A stretch of DNA of 64,000 bases from an uncultured Solobacterium sp. (lineage in GTDB: Bacteria; Bacillota_I; Bacilli_A; Erysipelotrichales; Erysipelotrichaceae), in assembly GCA_900546285.1 (NCBI GenBank), contig URCJ01000004.1:1-64000 (forward strand). Reading direction: 5' to 3'. A program made the position numbers and the translations under genes. Under the pieces are notes generated by a model. That model made no database searches. It worked only from the letters and a program-made list of their open reading frames with translations, and was not told where the DNA came from. Of the stretch, positions 16,112-25,333 are shown one piece after another. Numbering within the stretch: position 1 is the stretch's first letter; each line of letters begins with the position of its first letter.

Positions 16112-16963
16112 CTAAGCTCCCTTCTTAAATAAGTTACATGCTTCATCATATTTGTGTCTTTCAAAAGTAGAATACATTCTACCTCTACTCATAGCCTCAT
16201 CAAAATCAATTTCATAACCATTGAAATCTGGACCATCAACACATGCAAACTTAGTAACCTTCTTACCATCAATATTTAAAGTTAAACGGCAACCACCGCA
16301 CATACCAGTACCATCAATCATGATAGGATTCATTGAACAATCAACTGGTACATTGAATTCCTTACAAGTAATTACTACAAACTTCATCATGATAAGTGGT
16401 CCAATTGTAATAACTTTATCAAAATGCTTACCAGCATCTAACATTTCCTTCAAAGGAACTGTTACATTACCCTGACGTGCATAAGAACCATCATCAGTCA
16501 TAACGATCAATTCATTAGATACAGCCTTAAATTCATCTTCAAGAATCAATAAGTCCTTGTTTCTAAAACCGATAATACTAGTAACGTTGCAACCAGCTTC
16601 CTTTAAAGCCTTTGCAACTGGTAAAGCGATAGCACAGCCTACACCACCGCCGACAACACATACATCCTTCAATCCTTCAACCTCAGTTGGAACACCTAAA
16701 GGACCCACAAAGTCAGTCAACTCTTCGCCAACCTTCTTTTGATCAAGCTCTAAAGTAGTAGCTCCAACGATTTGATAAATGATTGTAACAGCACCAGTTT
16801 CTGGATTACTGTCCGCAATTGTTAGAGGGATTCTCTCACCTGTTTCACTTACTCTTAAAATAATAAATTGGCCAGCCTTAGCCTTCTTAGCTACAAATGG
16901 TGCCTCTACTGTCATTCTTGATACAGTAGGATTAAGTGAATCTTTTGCTAAAATCTTATACAT
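16112..16963 (-). CDS. nfnA: NfnA subunit (sulfide/dihydroorotate dehydrogenase-like FAD/NAD-binding protein)
   Basis: The 283-residue protein resembles ferredoxin-NADP reductase and PyrK: an FAD barrel (about 1-95), an NAD-binding domain (VCVVGGGVGCAIALPVAKAL) and a C-terminal 2Fe-2S site. The cluster ligands fit an Asp/Cys pattern in DGTGMCGGCRLTL and FACVDGPDF. PyrK is unlikely because no pyrD is near and the partner gene is nfnB. AGGAG precedes the ATG at 16963. An unusual 22-bp inverted repeat lies 28 bp upstream, so the operon may be under a dedicated repressor. Confidence 0.88.
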   Translation of the reverse strand: MYKILAKDSLNPTVSRMTVEAPFVAKKAKAGQFIILRVSETGERIPLTIADSNPETGAVTIIYQIVGATTLELDQKKVGEELTDFVGPLGVPTEVEGLKDVCVVGGGVGCAIALPVAKALKEAGCNVTSIIGFRNKDLLILEDEFKAVSNELIVMTDDGSYARQGNVTVPLKEMLDAGKHFDKVITIGPLIMMKFVVITCKEFNVPVDCSMNPIMIDGTGMCGGCRLTLNIDGKKVTKFACVDGPDFNGYEIDFDEAMSRGRMYSTFERHKYDEACNLFKKGA

Positions 16964-16990
16964 TTGTTTCTCCTATTGCATATATATGCT

Positions 16991-17012
16991 TTTTTGAGTA
17001 CTTACTCAAAAA
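16991..17012. promoter_or_regulatory. Perfect inverted repeat upstream of nfnAB
   Basis: TTTTTGAGTA (16991-17000), CT, TACTCAAAAA (17003-17012). The minus-strand side is followed by A, not T, so it does not look like a terminator in the nfnA direction. TGAGTA-NN-TACTCA symmetry suits a dimeric repressor. Confidence 0.45.
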
Positions 17013-17049
17013 TTCACATTTCTATTCTATCACCTAATAGGTCTTTTGT

Positions 17050-17724
17050 TTATAAAGCCTTCATGATTTTATCAATCAAATCAAAGGCCTTGGCACTAGC
17101 CTTAGACACATTTTCCACAAACATTTGACCATCACCATCAATCGTATCTGAGATACATTTAATTGATAAAACTCTTACATTATTTAACATACAAGTTCTA
17201 GTAATACCAGCAATTTCCATATCGCAAATTACACAATCAAGCTTCGCTAAATTATTCTTATCTTCTAACCTTTCGATAAAACGATCACCACTAGCACAGT
17301 TACAAATTCTTAAATCAGGCTTAATACTAAAAGCCAAAGTAATCAAATCATTATCCAAAGGTAAAGCCACACTATCCACATCTAAGTATTGATGAGGCAA
17401 GACATCATCAATACAAGATGTATCAAAATCATGATTGATTGCACCCTTTACTACAAACAAATCAGATACAGCAAGTCCTTCCACTAAAGCACCAGTAACA
17501 CCATAATTTAACATGATCTCCACTTCGAACATATCAATCAAAAATTGACAAGCACTAGCTGCATCAATCTGTCCACAACCTGACTTAATAACATATAATT
17601 CATTATCATTAATCTTAGTCTTATAGACTACTCTGTTTTTTACACAAAGCGTTTCCACTTCGTAATTGCTTTCAAGGAAACTCTTTAATTCCTTTTCAAT
17701 CGCAATAATCATTCCAATTTTCAT
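17050..17724 (-). CDS. mtnN: 5'-methylthioadenosine/S-adenosylhomocysteine nucleosidase
   Basis: A nucleoside phosphorylase-fold protein of 224 residues that should cleave MTA and SAH to adenine plus the thioribose product, recycling SAM by-products. Visible features are MKIGMIIAIEKEL at the start (the catalytic Glu region), NYGVTGAL, ASGDRFI and ICDMEIAGI with the purine-contacting Glu, and SIKCISDTID. I chose the ATG at 17724; an in-frame TTG seven codons earlier extends poorly. GAGG lies 11 bases upstream, close to the predicted mRNA start after TATAAT. It is divergent from azlC. Confidence 0.88.
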   Translation of the reverse strand: MKIGMIIAIEKELKSFLESNYEVETLCVKNRVVYKTKINDNELYVIKSGCGQIDAASACQFLIDMFEVEIMLNYGVTGALVEGLAVSDLFVVKGAINHDFDTSCIDDVLPHQYLDVDSVALPLDNDLITLAFSIKPDLRICNCASGDRFIERLEDKNNLAKLDCVICDMEIAGITRTCMLNNVRVLSIKCISDTIDGDGQMFVENVSKASAKAFDLIDKIMKAL

Positions 17725-17775
17725 AAATTTAAATACCTCGAACAAATTATACTTCTTAGCGTTATAATTTTAAAC

Positions 17776-18483
17776 ATGGACCAAAGTTATTTTAGGCAAG
17801 GCCTTAAAGACGGTTTACCTATTGGATTTGGATATTTTGCAGTTGCCTTCTCATTAGGTGTTTTTGCGGGTAACGTAGGAATCAAACCCATACAAGGACT
17901 TATCGCATCACTTTTGACAAACGCCTCAGCAGGCGAATATGCAGGCTTTATGGTAATAGCAACTAATGCTACCTATATACACATGATAATAATGACTATC
18001 ATTGCCTCTTTAAGATATCTATTAATGTCTGCTGTCTTATCTCAAAGATGTGATGAAAACATCACATTACTGCATAGACTTATTTTAAGTTTCTATATCA
18101 CTGATGAAATCTTTGCGATCACTGTAGCTAAAAGTAAAAAGATTATACCTGAATACACCTTTGGCGCAATACTACCTGCTACAACACTATGGGGCTTAGG
18201 AACTCTATGTGGTATCTTAGCCGGTAATATCCTACCAGATAGAATCATATCAGGCTTATCGGTAGCTTTATATGGCATGTTTATCGCCATAATCATTCCA
18301 CCTTGTAAAGAAGACAAAGCTGTTAAAATAGCCGTTATGACATCATTTATATTAAGCTTTTTAAGCACATATTATTTACCAATCTTAAAAAACTTAGATA
18401 GTGGTTCAAGAACCATCATCCTAACAATATTAGTATCACTAACAGTAGCTAAAATAGCGCCAAGAGGACAAGAAGATGCATAA
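17776..18483 (+). CDS. azlC: AzlC family branched-chain amino acid export permease
   Basis: The 235-residue membrane protein has the AzlC pattern: FRQGLKDGLPIGFGYFAVAF at the N-terminus, SAGEYAGF and the RYLLMSAVLS segment, with seven or eight helices. AzlCD pairs export branched-chain amino acids and analogues. TATAAT (17763-17768) ends seven bases before the ATG and there is no ribosome binding site, so the transcript is probably leaderless. The next gene, azlD, overlaps by 8 nt. Confidence 0.9.
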   Translation: MDQSYFRQGLKDGLPIGFGYFAVAFSLGVFAGNVGIKPIQGLIASLLTNASAGEYAGFMVIATNATYIHMIIMTIIASLRYLLMSAVLSQRCDENITLLHRLILSFYITDEIFAITVAKSKKIIPEYTFGAILPATTLWGLGTLCGILAGNILPDRIISGLSVALYGMFIAIIIPPCKEDKAVKIAVMTSFILSFLSTYYLPILKNLDSGSRTIILTILVSLTVAKIAPRGQEDA

Positions 18484-18778
18484 TACCTGGATCTATATTT
18501 TTATCATGGTTCTTACAACTTTTATCATAAGAGCAATTCCTATGTTACTAATAAGAAAAGAGATTACAAATCCCTTTCTTAAATCATTTTTATATTATGT
18601 CCCTTATGTAACTCTAGCTGTAATGACTTTCCCGGCTATTATCGAAGCTACCAATTCTCCTATTGCAGGAGCTATTTCGTTAGTTGTTGGTATCATCGCT
18701 TCAATTAAAGGCATGAAACTAATGGGTGTAGCTTCAATGTGTGTTATAACAGTTCTAATTGTTGAACTATTTATTTAA
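18476..18778 (+). CDS. azlD: AzlD family branched-chain amino acid transport protein
   Basis: The 100-residue membrane protein has four helices and the AzlD features TFIIRAIPMLLIRKEI and YYVPYVTLAVMTFP. It is the small partner of AzlC and is needed for the same export activity. The 8-nt overlap with azlC indicates coupled translation. Its last codons overlap the convergent folD gene by 8 nt, with no room for a terminator between them. Confidence 0.9.
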   Translation: MHNTWIYIFIMVLTTFIIRAIPMLLIRKEITNPFLKSFLYYVPYVTLAVMTFPAIIEATNSPIAGAISLVVGIIASIKGMKLMGVASMCVITVLIVELFI

Positions 18779-19592
18779 TTGTCTTAACTACATGATTTAA
18801 AAGAATCGAAGTAGTCAAAGCACCAACCCCACCAGGTACTGGGGTAATATTCTTAACAAGTGGTTCCACCTCATCAAACAAGACATCACCACACAATTTA
18901 TGTTTAGCCTCATTATAATTTAAGCCAACATCAATAATGGTTTGCTTACTATTAACATAATCCTTAGTCACTGATTCCATCTTACCTGTTGCGCAAATCA
19001 AGATATCAGCTTCTCTACATATCTTTTCAACGTCAAGGCTTTTACTATGCACAATCGTAACCGTTGCGTTTTCTTTTAGTAACATCATACTAACAGGCTT
19101 ACCAATAACAGCAGATCTACCAAGTACCACAACCTTTTTACCACTTAATTCGATATTGTAATATTTCAAGATTCTCATCACCGATTCAGCCGTACATGGT
19201 TTAAAGGCCTCGTCATTATCTAAAAAACAAGATGCTAAAGACAAATCTAAACAAGCATCAACATCCTTTTTGATAGATAAGTATTTATTAATATCTCTTT
19301 CATCAAATGGTAATGGTCTAAAGATTAAGATTGCATCTACATTTTCATTGTTGTTTACTTTATCTAACGTATTATAAAAAAATTCACTAGCTACATCGGG
19401 CTCGAAGTTAAATTCTCTAACTTCAATTCCAAGCTTCTCACACTTCTTAAAAATTCCTCTTTCATAAGAAGAATCATTATTCTTATTTCCTACTTTAAAT
19501 AAAGCTAAAGTAAGCTTTTTATCGCCCTTTAAAAGAAGGCTTTCTTCATCAATAGCCTTAGCTACCTCTTTACCACTTAATATATTTGCCAT
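18771..19592 (-). CDS. folD: Methylenetetrahydrofolate dehydrogenase FolD, apparently without cyclohydrolase residues
   Basis: A FolD-fold protein of 273 residues: NADP-binding GKKVVVLGRSAVIGKPVS and C-terminal PVPGGVGALTTSILL are clear, and KKDVD keeps the conserved Asp. Two cyclohydrolase residues are changed. The catalytic Lys four positions after Tyr (E. coli YVASK) is Ile47 in SSYERGIFKK. The Gln of VQLPLP is Phe in LIFRPLP. In human DC301-type enzymes the Lys and Gln are required for the hydrolase step, while dehydrogenase activity can survive. The next gene upstream is fchA, which supplies cyclohydrolase. I therefore expect a monofunctional dehydrogenase. It begins one base after the fchA stop. 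Confidence 0.88.
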   Translation of the reverse strand: MANILSGKEVAKAIDEESLLLKGDKKLTLALFKVGNKNNDSSYERGIFKKCEKLGIEVREFNFEPDVASEFFYNTLDKVNNNENVDAILIFRPLPFDERDINKYLSIKKDVDACLDLSLASCFLDNDEAFKPCTAESVMRILKYYNIELSGKKVVVLGRSAVIGKPVSMMLLKENATVTIVHSKSLDVEKICREADILICATGKMESVTKDYVNSKQTIIDVGLNYNEAKHKLCGDVLFDEVEPLVKNITPVPGGVGALTTSILLNHVVKTIK

Positions 19593-19593
19593 T

Positions 19594-20202
19594 CTATATT
19601 CTTTCTAAAACATCATTATATGTTTGATTTGCCAAAACTGAATACTTAACAAGCATCTTTTCACTCAATTGTTCAAGATTAGTCGCATATTCCTTATCTT
19701 TCATAAGCCTTGTGTTAACTAAAACATTTAAATAAGCACCTCTTAAAGTGCCTAAAGCCAAAGACACTGAAGTACCCACATCCGATACCATAATCTTTGA
19801 AGTAATATCCTTTAAAATACTATCAAGTTCAATTACCCTAGCACTATATTTCATAATAGACAAAGGCGGAATTGCCGCATCCTGTAAACACTTTTCCAAT
19901 TTAATCATATATTCGGGATCAGACTTATCCATAGAATAACATCTACTCAAAGGATAAAAAGCCTTAGCATCATCATTGATTGCCTCCAGCAACTTCTCAC
20001 TCAAGTTTTTTAATTCAATAGATATTTCCCTCAATTGTTCCTCATATTCAAGATACTTCTTCTTACCATAAGTAAGCTCAATAGCCATATTGGCTAAAGA
20101 AGCAGATAAGGCTCCAACTAAAGCACTGGCACTGCCACCACCTGGAATAGATTCTTTTGAGGCTAAATTAGAATTGAACTCATAAATTGTCTTTTTATAC
20201 AT
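19594..20202 (-). CDS. fchA: Methenyltetrahydrofolate cyclohydrolase / formiminotetrahydrofolate cyclodeaminase family
   Basis: The 202-residue all-helical protein has the family signature PGGGSASALVGALSASLANMA near the N-terminus and GTSVSLALGTLRGAYLNVLVN later. FchA proteins convert methenyl-THF to formyl-THF; relatives act as formimino-THF cyclodeaminases in histidine breakdown. No histidine utilisation gene is near, and folD is directly downstream with altered hydrolase residues, so cyclohydrolase is favoured. TAGAAT within an extended -10 (TGCTAGAAT) ends six bases before the ATG with no Shine-Dalgarno, another leaderless candidate. Confidence 0.88.
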   Translation of the reverse strand: MYKKTIYEFNSNLASKESIPGGGSASALVGALSASLANMAIELTYGKKKYLEYEEQLREISIELKNLSEKLLEAINDDAKAFYPLSRCYSMDKSDPEYMIKLEKCLQDAAIPPLSIMKYSARVIELDSILKDITSKIMVSDVGTSVSLALGTLRGAYLNVLVNTRLMKDKEYATNLEQLSEKMLVKYSVLANQTYNDVLERI

Positions 20203-20217
20203 ATTTCAATTCTAGCA

Positions 20218-20242
20218 AAAAGAAGACTAGTTGTCTTCTTTT
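20218..20242 (-). terminator. Terminator of the PASTA/ABC operon
   Basis: AAAAGAAGAC pairs with GTCTTCTTTT around TAGTT (20218-20242); on the minus strand it ends in T-rich sequence and overlaps the last codons of the permease gene. Confidence 0.75.
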
Positions 20243-21783
20243 ATACTTTTTTCGATAGCTGCATTACCTGCATCATATCCTAAATTATCATAAAGAGAAT
20301 ATAGTTCGGTACTTACTAAGTGGAACTCACCGTTATCATATATTAAACGATAAGAATTGCCATAATTATCCCAAACAGTTACATCGGTATCTTTATCCTT
20401 AGCCAACTTGATGAAATCATCAAACTTCAAGGCATTCATGCCATAATTTGAAGTAATACCATCTTTATTATCATTATAAGTAATGATAAAAGGATGATAG
20501 TACTCATAATAATCAGTCTTTAGATAATTATCAAGGATATAATCACGATAAGATTCCATCATATCAATTAGTTCGTGATTCTTAGTTGAAGTAACCACCG
20601 ACAAACTAAAGGAACCAGATTCCATATAAGACTTATCCTCATCATTTAGACTCTTAAAGAAATCATAATATTCAGATTCATTATCGTCGCCGATATAGCC
20701 AGAATAATAATCATAGGTCATCTTATCATAATCAAATTTATATATTCTAGATAAGCCAAAGCCATTAGTCTTTTCACAGCTATAGTTAAAACCTAATGAC
20801 AAAATAACACCACCTACAAACAACAATACTTGTAGCTTAGATAAACTAAACTTTCTCTTATATACAAAGTTTCCTATAAAGTAAGCTGCAAATAATAAGG
20901 CATACAAGATAACAGTTCCATAGACATCATTAATGATTCTACCTGAAGCGATTATAAATAAACAGATGATTGTATAGAAACTAATAATAAACGGATAGGC
21001 AAAGAAACCATCAGAATAATTACCAGCTCTTTCTACCTTTCTATTATTAAATGACTTAAATAATAAGAAAGTGAATAATACAATATAGACCACAGTAACC
21101 ACATATGATGAAACTAGATATTCATATACATAACCACCAAATGTTATCGATGTATATTCAACAACGCTTAAGGCGATTGGTGATAAATAAATAAGTATTT
21201 TATATAGAGAATCAGTCAACACGTTTACACCAACTAAATAAGAAGAGGTAAACGCTTCACCTGCAAATAAAATCATCAACGGTATGGCATAATAGGCAAT
21301 CAAGATTACAAATCCATCAGTAATTGAATTAGCCAAAAAGTATATAAAGGTATTAAAGACAATTACCATCAAATAAGTAATACATGCAGTCAACAATAAA
21401 TATAAGACATTTATTAAAGACGCTTGCATATTACTAACAATACAATTAATAAGTGTAATTATTAGTGATAAGACATATGGGGCAAATGCTGCCACAAAAC
21501 AATAAACAAGGCCTGTAAATAACATCGTATTACGAGACATGTTTAATGAGAAATAAGTATCTACAGCCTTCTTATTATGCACATATGAAAAGATAAATAA
21601 TGGCAAGATAAAAGCCGTAGCTGCCCCAAGTACATAATTAAACAATAAAGGACTAAATACAGACATATGAGTATCTAACTTTCCCACAAAAGAGAAAGAA
21701 ATAATAGCCTGCAAGATACAAGTTATTAAAAATAGATGCTTCTTTGACTTAAATAAATAAATAAAATAATTCTTATTTAACAT
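20227..21783 (-). CDS. ABC-2-type transporter permease with C-terminal extracytoplasmic domain
   Basis: The 518-residue membrane protein has roughly eight or more hydrophobic segments in the first 340 residues, then a hydrophilic Tyr/Asp-rich domain of about 180 residues that should lie outside. It partners the ATPase encoded directly upstream (11-nt overlap), as in YtrBC-like or bacitracin-type export systems. The substrate is unknown. It is the last gene of a six-gene operon that also has a FtsX-like ABC system and a PASTA protein, and its transcription should respond to the YtrA-type regulator two genes upstream. Confidence 0.78.
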   Translation of the reverse strand: MLNKNYFIYLFKSKKHLFLITCILQAIISFSFVGKLDTHMSVFSPLLFNYVLGAATAFILPLFIFSYVHNKKAVDTYFSLNMSRNTMLFTGLVYCFVAAFAPYVLSLIITLINCIVSNMQASLINVLYLLLTACITYLMVIVFNTFIYFLANSITDGFVILIAYYAIPLMILFAGEAFTSSYLVGVNVLTDSLYKILIYLSPIALSVVEYTSITFGGYVYEYLVSSYVVTVVYIVLFTFLLFKSFNNRKVERAGNYSDGFFAYPFIISFYTIICLFIIASGRIINDVYGTVILYALLFAAYFIGNFVYKRKFSLSKLQVLLFVGGVILSLGFNYSCEKTNGFGLSRIYKFDYDKMTYDYYSGYIGDDNESEYYDFFKSLNDEDKSYMESGSFSLSVVTSTKNHELIDMMESYRDYILDNYLKTDYYEYYHPFIITYNDNKDGITSNYGMNALKFDDFIKLAKDKDTDVTVWDNYGNSYRLIYDNGEFHLVSTELYSLYDNLGYDAGNAAIEKSIKEDN

Positions 21784-22657
21784 TTAAAGCTCCTGTATGT
21801 TCATATATGAACAATTCCTCAAAGTTAACATTCAACACATCGAGAATCAAAGGATTCAATGCCTCCAACTTCTTAGACACATCCTCTCTATTACCCTTAA
21901 TAACAAGAGTAATAATTCTACCTTCCATATTCTTGTACAACACGTCAAAGCCCTTAAACATTTCAATATCAACTTCTTCCTTAAAAGCTAATTGATACTT
22001 ATTAATATTAGCCTTAGACTCTAATAAATCACCATAAGTCTCAATATGACCATTCTCTAAAATGCCATATGAATCACATATATCTTCTAATTCCTTTAAG
22101 TTATGAGAAGAAATAATAATCAAAGAATTATTATCCTCAATCAAATCACTCAAGGCATTCTTGATATGAACTCTTACAATGGGATCTAGACCATCAAAAG
22201 CCTCATCCAACAATAACAATTCTGGCTTACAAGCCAAGGCAATCAACAATAAAGCCTGTCTTTTCATACCCTTAGAAAAGTTAGAAATATTGTCAGTTTC
22301 ACTTAACTTAAATAAGTTTAAATACTTTTGGTATACTTCCTCATCAAAGTCATAGAAACCCTTATAAAACATCTTTAAACTCTTAATATTAGAACCATAA
22401 GGATAATAAGGATCATCGGAAATTAGAAAGATTCTCTTTCTAATTTCTACATCTACATGTGTATCCAAACCTTCAAAAAGCACCAAACCATCATCTAAAG
22501 AATAGATACCGGCAATACTTCTTAAAAGAGTAGACTTACCTGCTCCATTAACACCTACTAGACCGAAAATAGAGCCATGATCAATATTTAAAGAAACATC
22601 ATCTAAAACGCTTTTATCCTTAAAAGCCTTTGTTACATTTTTAATCTCTAACATCAT
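21773..22657 (-). CDS. ABC transporter ATP-binding protein (YtrB-like)
   Basis: The 294-residue ATPase has Walker A GVNGAGKST, signature NFSKGMKRQALLL, Walker B LLLLDEAFDGLD and the switch His in ISSHNLKELEDIC. About 80 residues after the core form a regulatory domain typical of ABC-2 exporters. It begins immediately after the YtrA-type regulator stop and overlaps the permease gene, so it forms an exporter of unknown substrate with that permease. Confidence 0.9.
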   Translation of the reverse strand: MMLEIKNVTKAFKDKSVLDDVSLNIDHGSIFGLVGVNGAGKSTLLRSIAGIYSLDDGLVLFEGLDTHVDVEIRKRIFLISDDPYYPYGSNIKSLKMFYKGFYDFDEEVYQKYLNLFKLSETDNISNFSKGMKRQALLLIALACKPELLLLDEAFDGLDPIVRVHIKNALSDLIEDNNSLIIISSHNLKELEDICDSYGILENGHIETYGDLLESKANINKYQLAFKEEVDIEMFKGFDVLYKNMEGRIITLVIKGNREDVSKKLEALNPLILDVLNVNFEELFIYEHTGALNVK

Positions 22658-23005
22658 CTAACTCCCAAATACTTCTTCAACAGCATTTAATACCGTCTCT
22701 TTTCGATAACCATTTTCCTTCAGCTTATTCAATAAAAAATAAACTTCTTCGGCATCTGAATTAACAGCAGTTGTATCAGCCACAAAGCTACCTTTCTTGA
22801 ACACTGAATAAATGTAACCATCTTGTTCAAGTTCTTGGTAAGCCTTTTGAACCGTATTTGGATTAATTCCCAAATCACTTGCCAATTCTCTTACCGAAGG
22901 TAGCTTATCATTTGGCTTTAAGACACCTGCATTAATAAACTTAATTATTTGAGACTTAATTTGTTCATAGATTGTTTCTTTTCCTTGTAGATTAATAAGA
23001 AACAT
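22658..23005 (-). CDS. GntR/YtrA-type transcriptional regulator
   Basis: The 115-residue protein is a single GntR winged helix (FINAGVLKPNDKLPSVRELASDLGIN) plus a short helical tail of about 40 residues. No ligand-binding domain is present, which is the YtrA subfamily pattern. Such repressors control the ABC transporter in their own operon, often in response to cell-wall antibiotics. AGGAG lies six bases before the ATG. It is embedded in the operon, after the LolD-like ATPase and before the YtrB-like ATPase. Confidence 0.9.
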   Translation of the reverse strand: MFLINLQGKETIYEQIKSQIIKFINAGVLKPNDKLPSVRELASDLGINPNTVQKAYQELEQDGYIYSVFKKGSFVADTTAVNSDAEEVYFLLNKLKENGYRKETVLNAVEEVFGS

Positions 23006-23014
23006 TCACATCTC

Positions 23015-23692
23015 CTAATTCAAATTATTCAATTTACCATCCTTTAGTAATAAACACTTATCTGACATTCTCGCAACCTCATCAGAGTGTGTAACTACGA
23101 TAATTGTCTTACCAAAGTTATGAGCAAGGTCCTTAAACACATCAATAATTTCTTTTTCAGTAGCTGTATCCAAGTTACCAGTAGGTTCATCCGCAAAAAT
23201 CAAGTTAACATTACTTGCCAAAGATCTTGCGATAGCCACACGTTGTTGCTCACCACCTGACAATTGACCAACCATTCTATCAGCCTTAGTTCTCACAATA
23301 CCAAACTTTTCTAATAGATTATAGGCTACTTCCTTTTTATCCTTTGGAACCTTATTATCGGTCTCTTCCATAGCCACCATTACATTTTCAGCAGCTGTCA
23401 AATAACTGATTAAGTTATATTGTTGGAAGACGATCGCAATCGCATTTCTTCTATACTTAGCCAAACCCATTTTCTCAACATCTTCACCATTAAAATAAAT
23501 CTTGCCACTCTTTGGTTCATCAAGTCCTGCAATAAGAGATAGAAGTGTTGTCTTACCACTACCAGAAGGACCTAAGATAGTATAGAAATTACCTGACTCG
23601 AAAGTATAGCTTAAGTCTTTAAGAATTTGTCTTTCGTAGCCACCATCAATATATGAATAATTAATATCTTCTAATTTTAAAATTTCTGACAT
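23015..23692 (-). CDS. ABC transporter ATP-binding protein (LolD/MacB type)
   Basis: The 225-residue ATPase has Walker A GPSGSGKTTLLS, the signature QLSGGEQQRVAIARS, and Walker B NLIFADEPTGNLD, characteristic of the MacB/LolD branch that pairs with FtsX-like permeases. AAGGAGG precedes the ATG. The adjacent upstream gene encodes the FtsX-like permease. Members of this group often act mechanically on extracytoplasmic proteins instead of carrying a solute across. Confidence 0.92.
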   Translation of the reverse strand: MSEILKLEDINYSYIDGGYERQILKDLSYTFESGNFYTILGPSGSGKTTLLSLIAGLDEPKSGKIYFNGEDVEKMGLAKYRRNAIAIVFQQYNLISYLTAAENVMVAMEETDNKVPKDKKEVAYNLLEKFGIVRTKADRMVGQLSGGEQQRVAIARSLASNVNLIFADEPTGNLDTATEKEIIDVFKDLAHNFGKTIIVVTHSDEVARMSDKCLLLKDGKLNNLN

Positions 23693-23702
23693 ATTGGCCT
23701 CC

Positions 23703-25319
23703 TTAGTTTTGGTTCATTAAAATCTTCTTAGGATTAAAACGCATAATCATCATTGAAGGAATCAAGATAGAAACTAGTACAATCGCTAGACCCACTACAT
23801 AGATTTCCGCAATAATAACTGGTGAAATAGAAACATTATAGTTACTTACTAAATCTTCTAAAGTAACATCACTATTGTAGTTATCATTCCAAATAGAATC
23901 ATAATTGTAGAAATTATCATCGTCATTTTCTTCATTAACACCACTAGAAGTAATTTGATATTCAAGTACTGTTTGACCAACCTTATTAGCGATTAAACTA
24001 CCAGTACCAATTGAAAGTGTGAATCCAAGTAAGGCAACTAAAGCTAATTCTACAAAGAATTGAGCAACTACTTTAAATTTACTTGCACCAATTGACAATA
24101 AAACACCAATTTCATATTCTCTAGTCTTTAATGTTAGTGCTGTAATTAATGTGATAATAACTACCGCATTAATAACTACTAACCATACAATGAACGAAGC
24201 ATAAATACTTAATGTATCAAGTGGTTTAGATAACTTATTGAATTCTTCATTATCAACACTAATCTTCTTATAATCACCTAAAGTATCCTTATAATCTTCT
24301 ACAAACTTATCTACTTCAAGTGGATCGTTTAATAATAAGGTAACAGTACCTAATTGAACCTTAGATGTATCATCTGCCTGTGGTCTATTAGAAGGATCCT
24401 TATAGTATTCATCATCTGGATTTTGTGATGCATAATAATCAAATGACTTTTGATTAAGAGGCAAAGTAATATTACTCAAAGTAGTACCTGGCATTAGAAT
24501 CATATTATCTGGATTCTCATATGGTGAAGTCCACTTATAATTTGGACTATCAGGAGTGATAGGCTTATTATGTTCATAGATACCAATAATCTTCAATTCA
24601 ACCAAATAATCACTCTCAGTTAAATCGATTCCTTGAGAAGAATACATCTTAACATCAGTTTTACTAATCGCATAATAAGTAAAAGTATCACCTACTTTTA
24701 AACCATTTTGTTCAGCTAAAGCCTTAGAAATTAAACATACTTTATTAGACTTATCAATATCTTCTTGAGTATAGAAACTACCCTCAACTACCTTATAGTC
24801 ACCATCTTCAAATTCAATCATATTAGGGAAATAATTAGCCTTGATGAAATATGATGGTTCTTGATACTCCTCACAGTGCTCAGTACCATCAGCGTCATAA
24901 TAACAAGACTGACCACCGCCCATATTACTCTCGGCATCATTATTTAAATGTACATAATCAAGAACACCATCACCATAAGCTTGGCCATTATTCATCGCAT
25001 TAGCAGTCTTTACTCTACTATCCTTTAAGATATCTTTTACTTCACCTAATGTAACACTTGGATAGTTCTTATAAGCTTTATTAATCTCATCTTCATCTTC
25101 CAAAGACTCTACATAGTTATAGTAAGCTTGATAATCAACTTGCATTGTCGCAACCGCTCTCATCTTTTGACGAGTCAAAATCTTAGCTTGACCAGCCGCA
25201 TTAGAAACACCTAAACCAACAATTACAAGAGTACCTACAAGTAAGAATGTAAGCACTAATAATATTGATTTAGAAGCCTTTCTTGTAACATTTTTAATTG
25301 CTCTATTAAAGAAATTCAT
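23703..25319 (-). CDS. FtsX/MacB-like ABC permease
   Basis: The protein has about 538 residues. A first membrane helix (about 16-40, SILLVLTFLLVGTLVIVGLG) is followed by a large extracytoplasmic domain to about residue 370, then three helices with the FtsX signature EYEIGVLLSIGASKFKVVAQF. An acidic Asp/Asn-rich loop lies between the last helices. I chose the ATG at 25319 with AAGGAAGG upstream; a longer frame overlaps the PASTA gene and adds no recognisable sequence. It pairs with the ATPase at 23015-23692. Confidence 0.85.
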   Translation of the reverse strand: MNFFNRAIKNVTRKASKSILLVLTFLLVGTLVIVGLGVSNAAGQAKILTRQKMRAVATMQVDYQAYYNYVESLEDEDEINKAYKNYPSVTLGEVKDILKDSRVKTANAMNNGQAYGDGVLDYVHLNNDAESNMGGGQSCYYDADGTEHCEEYQEPSYFIKANYFPNMIEFEDGDYKVVEGSFYTQEDIDKSNKVCLISKALAEQNGLKVGDTFTYYAISKTDVKMYSSQGIDLTESDYLVELKIIGIYEHNKPITPDSPNYKWTSPYENPDNMILMPGTTLSNITLPLNQKSFDYYASQNPDDEYYKDPSNRPQADDTSKVQLGTVTLLLNDPLEVDKFVEDYKDTLGDYKKISVDNEEFNKLSKPLDTLSIYASFIVWLVVINAVVIITLITALTLKTREYEIGVLLSIGASKFKVVAQFFVELALVALLGFTLSIGTGSLIANKVGQTVLEYQITSSGVNEENDDDNFYNYDSIWNDNYNSDVTLEDLVSNYNVSISPVIIAEIYVVGLAIVLVSILIPSMMIMRFNPKKILMNQN

Positions 25320-25333
25320 ATAACCTTCCTTTC

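Noticed and set aside
14703..16963. Glutamate synthase small subunit plus dihydroorotate dehydrogenase electron-transfer subunit
   Set aside because: No large GOGAT subunit or pyrD is present, and the two genes together match NfnB and NfnA.
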